NCBI GenBank assembly: GCA_025059535.1
Contig: JANXCX010000002.1
Span: 1-64,000, forward strand
Reading direction: 5' to 3'
From: Bacteroidia bacterium
GTDB taxonomy: Bacteria; Bacteroidota; Bacteroidia; SpSt-205
Length of the DNA stretch: 64,000 nucleotides
Shown here: in pieces, positions 61,043-64,000 of the stretch
Layout: each line of letters opens with the position of its first letter
How positions within the stretch are numbered: the stretch's first letter is position 1
Made by a program: the position numbers and the translations under genes
The notes under the pieces: model-generated
Told to the model about the DNA's origin: nothing
Database searches by the model: none
The model's input: the letters and a program-made list of their open reading frames with translations, nothing else

Positions 61043-62479
61043 GTGGTGCAACAGTACGATTTGGTAATTGTAGGGGGTGGGGCTGCTGGCTTTGCCGGGG
61101 CTATGCGGGCCATGGACCTAGGAAAGAAAATCCTTTTGATTGAGAAAAATCGTATCGGTGGTGCGGCTATTTTCAACGGTGCCCTGGCTTCTAAGACCTG
61201 GTGGGAACTGGCTAAAGATTTTGACAAGCTTTTTCTCACAGATAGGGGATATAAAGTCAAAGAATACACTTTTTCCATAGAAACCTTTCGCACCATTGTC
61301 GCTCAAGCGGTAGAGGAACGCTACCAGCAAATGATGCGCCAGATTCAGTACTACCAGCAACTTGGCCTGCTTGATTTAGTGTATGGGCAAGCTGAATTCC
61401 TTGATCCGCATGTATTACGGGTCCAGCCGCACAGCGCACCGGCCTTTCTGGTACAGGCTAAATACTTTCTGTTGGCTACTGGCAGCCGGCCGCGCACCCT
61501 GTCCTATCTACCTGTAGATGGTCGCTACGTCTTCACGAGCGATCATTTAGACAGCCTTCAGGAGTTTCCTTCTGATCTCCTCATTATCGGCTCGGGTGTG
61601 ATAGGCTGTGAGTTTGCTACGATTCTCTCCACCTTCCCTCGGGTGCGGGTGACGATGATAGAAAAAGCCCCGCGCATTCTACCCTATGAGGACCCAGATA
61701 TCTCGGAGGTAGTTATGCAAAATCTCAGCGAATGCAACGTACGTTTCTTTACCCAGTCTCAACTGAAAGAGCTGCGGGTAGAAGATTCTGGGCGAATTCG
61801 CTATGTGGTGGAGCAGGCTAGAGGCGGCATACGAGAGGAGACGGCCTCCCACGTTTTGGTGGCGATTGGACGTGTGCCGAATACAGAGGGCTTGGGCCTG
61901 GAGCGGATAGGCATAGAAGTAGATTCCAACGGGTATATAGTTACCCACCTCACCCAGACTTCCGTGCCTCATATTTTCGCTGTGGGCGATCTGGATAACC
62001 ATCAGGCGGGTTTTGTGAATGTAGCGGAGCAGGAGGCCCGCTATGCGGTAGAACGCATGTTTGGTCGGGTGCGTCGACCCCTAGAGTATGACCACATCTC
62101 CTGGATTATGTTTCTTCGGCCTGAGGTCGCAGGGGTAGGCCTGAATGAACAACGCGCACGGGAGGAGGGCTACGCCTATCGCGTTGTGCGGTATAATTAC
62201 GAGCTTACGGCGCGCGGCATTGCGATGCGCACGAAGCGAAGTTTCCTAAAGCTAATTACTACCGATGAGGCAGACCCTTATATTTTAGGGTGCCGCGCCG
62301 TTGGACCGCAGGCTTCCACTATTATTGGGATGGTAGCCCTAATGATACGCTTTTCGCGACGGGTAAGCGATTTGTGCAGTATCCTTCAGCCGCATCCTTC
62401 CCTTACGGAAGGCATCCAAGAATGTGCACGCGCCCTTTTAGGCGAAGCCATCTTCAAGCCTGAGCTTCACATAGAATAG
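61043..62479 (+). CDS. Disulfide-less pyridine nucleotide-disulfide oxidoreductase family flavoprotein
   Basis: About 478 aa (GTG start preferred; the ORF-track TTG is 5 codons upstream). FAD fingerprint DLVIVGGGAAGFAGAMRA, NAD fingerprint LIIGSGVIGCEFA, second FAD block HIFAVGDLDN and the C-terminal dimerisation domain with HPSLTEG, all as in dihydrolipoamide dehydrogenase and soluble transhydrogenase. The redox-active CxxxxC normally after GG is replaced by GGAAIFNGALASK, with no cysteine. It cannot do dithiol chemistry; transhydrogenase-like or another hydride transfer is inferred. Position between the Wzm/Wzt pair and bcp gives no clear partner. Confidence 0.85.
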   Translation: MVQQYDLVIVGGGAAGFAGAMRAMDLGKKILLIEKNRIGGAAIFNGALASKTWWELAKDFDKLFLTDRGYKVKEYTFSIETFRTIVAQAVEERYQQMMRQIQYYQQLGLLDLVYGQAEFLDPHVLRVQPHSAPAFLVQAKYFLLATGSRPRTLSYLPVDGRYVFTSDHLDSLQEFPSDLLIIGSGVIGCEFATILSTFPRVRVTMIEKAPRILPYEDPDISEVVMQNLSECNVRFFTQSQLKELRVEDSGRIRYVVEQARGGIREETASHVLVAIGRVPNTEGLGLERIGIEVDSNGYIVTHLTQTSVPHIFAVGDLDNHQAGFVNVAEQEARYAVERMFGRVRRPLEYDHISWIMFLRPEVAGVGLNEQRAREEGYAYRVVRYNYELTARGIAMRTKRSFLKLITTDEADPYILGCRAVGPQASTIIGMVALMIRFSRRVSDLCSILQPHPSLTEGIQECARALLGEAIFKPELHIE

Positions 62480-62489
62480 GGGCTTGCCC

Positions 62490-62984
62490 TTAGTTTTGTG
62501 CTCGCTGGGTTTGCCGCAACCATTCCAGCGTGGCCTTAGGGCCTTCGCTCGGAGAAACCTGACGCGCCACATGGGCTATTCGGCCCTCAGGGTCTATGAC
62601 AACAATGTCTCGACTACAGAGCCCAAAAAATCGCTTAACCTGGAAGTATTCGGCTATCTGGCCTTCTTTATCTACAATAAGTGGCACTTTGAGACAGTGT
62701 TTCTGCTTGAAGGCTTTATGACTTTTAGCATCTTGAGTACTTACGCCAAAAACCCTTGCGCCAATCTCCTCATAGGCTGGCAAGAGACGGGTGAATTCCT
62801 TAGCCTCTTGCGTACAGCCTGGCGTATCGTCATGCGGGTAAAAGAAGAGCACAACCCACTTGCCTCTAAGTTGGCTAAAGCTATACTGACGTCCTTCTTC
62901 ATCCGAAAAAGTCAGCTTCTCGGCTACTTTTTGGCCTACCTGTCCCATAACGAAGCCACTTAGAAGGGAAAGTATGCGCCACAT
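62490..62984 (-). CDS. bcp: Peroxiredoxin, Bcp/PrxQ type
   Basis: 164 aa, or 152 aa if the ATG at 62948 is used. Reduces hydroperoxides. LFFYPHDDTPGCTQEAKEF holds the peroxidatic Cys in the PrxQ context; the resolving Cys that many PrxQ proteins have five residues later is absent. Two later cysteines (KQKHCLKVP, FFGLCSRD) could resolve. The N-terminal MWRILSLLSGFVMG is hydrophobic and could be a signal peptide or an artefact of a wrong start. Convergent with the flavoprotein gene, 10 nt apart. Confidence 0.85.
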   Translation of the reverse strand: MWRILSLLSGFVMGQVGQKVAEKLTFSDEEGRQYSFSQLRGKWVVLFFYPHDDTPGCTQEAKEFTRLLPAYEEIGARVFGVSTQDAKSHKAFKQKHCLKVPLIVDKEGQIAEYFQVKRFFGLCSRDIVVIDPEGRIAHVARQVSPSEGPKATLEWLRQTQRAQN

Positions 62985-63032
62985 GTCCTGCCTAACGCTT
63001 TTGGCCCCGTAAATGTTTCAGACTTGTAGGGT

Positions 63033-64000
63033 ATGCGGGTGCTAGCCATGCTTACGGGGGTACTTTTCTGGAGTTGCCGAGGGCCTAGGGAGGAAAGGCT
63101 GGATTTCCATTCGGGCTATCCTACGCCGATTGCGCGCCTTTTGGTGCAGCGGTGTGGGGGCTGTCATGGCGGTAAGACCGCAACGGCGTCTCATGCGCAT
63201 GAGGTCTACTCCTCCTCTTCGCTAAATCTGAGTCGGTGGGATAGTCTATTTTATGGCCCGAGCCGGGAGTTAGCTCTCGTTGTGCCAGGTCAGCCGCGCT
63301 GGTCGGCGCTCTTATGGCATCTTAATACGGATTCTAGCTGGGGGCCTGTGGCGGCACCCCTTATGCCACCACCTATGCCCGATAGCTCCAATCGCCTAAG
63401 CCGCAGTGAGTTAGAGCTACTTCGCCAGTGGATAGCGGAGGGCGCCCCTAACTATTTAGGTGCATTGCCTTGGCACCATCGGCAGGCCTCCTCCCGACGA
63501 AAAGTTTTTATATGTGCCGCAGCTAGTGATCTTATAGCCGTGTATGATGCCGATACTTATCATCTTATGGCCTATATCCCCGTTGGCATTCACCCTAATC
63601 TCATTGAAAGTCCGCATTACATTCAAATTTCTCCTGATGGACGCTACCTATACGTTACGCTTATTGCAGGGGCTGCCGTGGAAGTATACCGCACGGATAC
63701 GTATGAAAAGGTAGGACGCTTGGAGGTGGCGCCAGAGCCAGCTCATTTGGAGCTGAGTGGGGATGGTACGCATGCGGTTATCACGCACTTTACTGATGGC
63801 GGTGCGGTTAAGCTTACGCTGATTCGGACGGCGCCGCTAGAGATTCTGGATGAGCTGCGCGACCCCCTCCATCAGATCATCGTCCGACCGCATGGCTTAT
63901 GGGTAGCGCCCGATTTCAGCCACGCCTATGTAACCGCCAATCGGGGCAATTACATTGTACGCCTTACCCTAAGCTCGGATCGGCGGCGTTTTACGGATTT
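63033..64000 (+). CDS. Cytochrome c lipoprotein with beta-propeller (partial, runs off window)
   Basis: Not in the ORF track because it has no stop inside the window; at least 322 codons are open. Translation gives a signal MRVLAMLTGVLFWSC with a lipobox-like end (Cys15), then a haem c motif RCGGCH at residues 40-45. VVPGQPRWSALLWHL, a MPPPMP segment for the likely Met ligand, and LELLRQWIAEGAPN match the planctomycete-type cytochrome C (PSCyt1) pattern. From about residue 150, repeats such as SPDGRYLYVTLIAGAAVEVY and LSGDGTHAVITH form YVTN-like beta-propeller blades. Expected at the periplasm or outer membrane; electron partner unknown. Confidence 0.82.
   Translation, partial: MRVLAMLTGVLFWSCRGPREERLDFHSGYPTPIARLLVQRCGGCHGGKTATASHAHEVYSSSSLNLSRWDSLFYGPSRELALVVPGQPRWSALLWHLNTDSSWGPVAAPLMPPPMPDSSNRLSRSELELLRQWIAEGAPNYLGALPWHHRQASSRRKVFICAAASDLIAVYDADTYHLMAYIPVGIHPNLIESPHYIQISPDGRYLYVTLIAGAAVEVYRTDTYEKVGRLEVAPEPAHLELSGDGTHAVITHFTDGGAVKLTLIRTAPLEILDELRDPLHQIIVRPHGLWVAPDFSHAYVTANRGNYIVRLTLSSDRRRFTD

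Noticed and set aside
62484-62963. 159-aa plus-strand ORF opposite bcp
   Set aside because: Shadow; the minus strand encodes a clear peroxiredoxin with its active-site motif.
1-64000. Mobile elements, prophage, CRISPR arrays or defence islands
   Set aside because: No transposase, integrase, cas gene, regular short repeats or toxin-antitoxin pair was recognised; gene content is housekeeping and envelope-related.

Overview
The window reads as a contiguous chromosomal segment of a GC-rich member of the Bacteroidota. Evidence for the phylum: repeated TAnnTTTG promoter boxes (the Bacteroidota -7 element), two secreted proteins with type IX secretion (T9SS) C-terminal sorting domains, a lipoprotein with the Cys-(x)n-PTGGPxD-PP start typical of this phylum's Ig-like lipoproteins, a sirtuin lacking zinc cysteines, and a flavoprotein of the disulfide-oxidoreductase family lacking its disulfide. 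The genome is very compact: most genes are separated by fewer than 30 bp or overlap, and convergent genes often overlap at their 3' ends. Lys- and Asn-poor, Ala/Leu/Arg/Pro-rich proteins together with a membrane pyrophosphatase would fit a thermophile, but that is only an inference. No transposase, phage gene or CRISPR array was seen.

Layout. 1-8 kb (minus strand): rplM-rpsI-rpsB-hisS-TPR lipoprotein, preceded by a T9SS-exported M1 aminopeptidase and metE. 8-12.3 kb: an AAA+ ATPase (plus), then ricT, gltX and a UPF0173 hydrolase (minus). 12.4-15.9 kb (plus): gdhA-folA-DUF2079 membrane protein, then tRNA-Ser(GCT), tRNA-Pro(TGG) and tRNA-Arg(TCT). 15.9-23.6 kb (minus): an envelope-polysaccharide block with a MacB-type permease, a GT2 glycosyltransferase, PBP1C, GDP-mannose 3,5-epimerase, phosphofructokinase and a GT39-like membrane protein. 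23.6-27.2 kb: queA-ispD (plus), adk-ribBA (minus). 27.2-33.5 kb: a large secreted GH18/CUB protein, a membrane-anchored nitrilase-family protein, bioA. 33.4-38.2 kb: gcvP and sufS (minus), and a dicluster ferredoxin diverging from sufS across the longest spacer in the window (280 bp). 38.2-49.9 kb (plus): LolD/MacB-type ATPase, MATE exporter, sirtuin, Ig-like lipoprotein, leuS, fmt, APC permease, K+-dependent membrane pyrophosphatase. 50-53.8 kb (minus): flippase, class I aldolase, metK. 53.8-58.9 kb: a degenerate 3-hydroxyacyl-CoA dehydrogenase-like protein, M16 peptidase, parB-parA, a solute-binding lipoprotein. 58.9-64 kb: Wzt/Wzm polysaccharide exporter, disulfide-less flavoprotein, PrxQ/Bcp peroxiredoxin, and a cytochrome c/beta-propeller lipoprotein that runs off the window and is absent from the ORF track.

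The most striking general signal is promoter-start geometry. At more than a dozen genes the TAnnTT(T/C)G box lies only 3-5 nt (most often exactly 4 nt) before the start codon. If the box is centred at -7, as described for this phylum, those mRNAs have 0-2 nt leaders. Several divergent gene pairs share 23-68 bp gaps with two such promoters. This geometry was also used to choose starts where the ORF track gives long N-terminal extensions (gdhA, UPF0173, leuS, APC permease, the HCDH-like gene, metK and others). Themes: translation, envelope polysaccharide synthesis and export, cell-surface degradation through T9SS, Fe-S assembly and redox chemistry, and chromosome partitioning.
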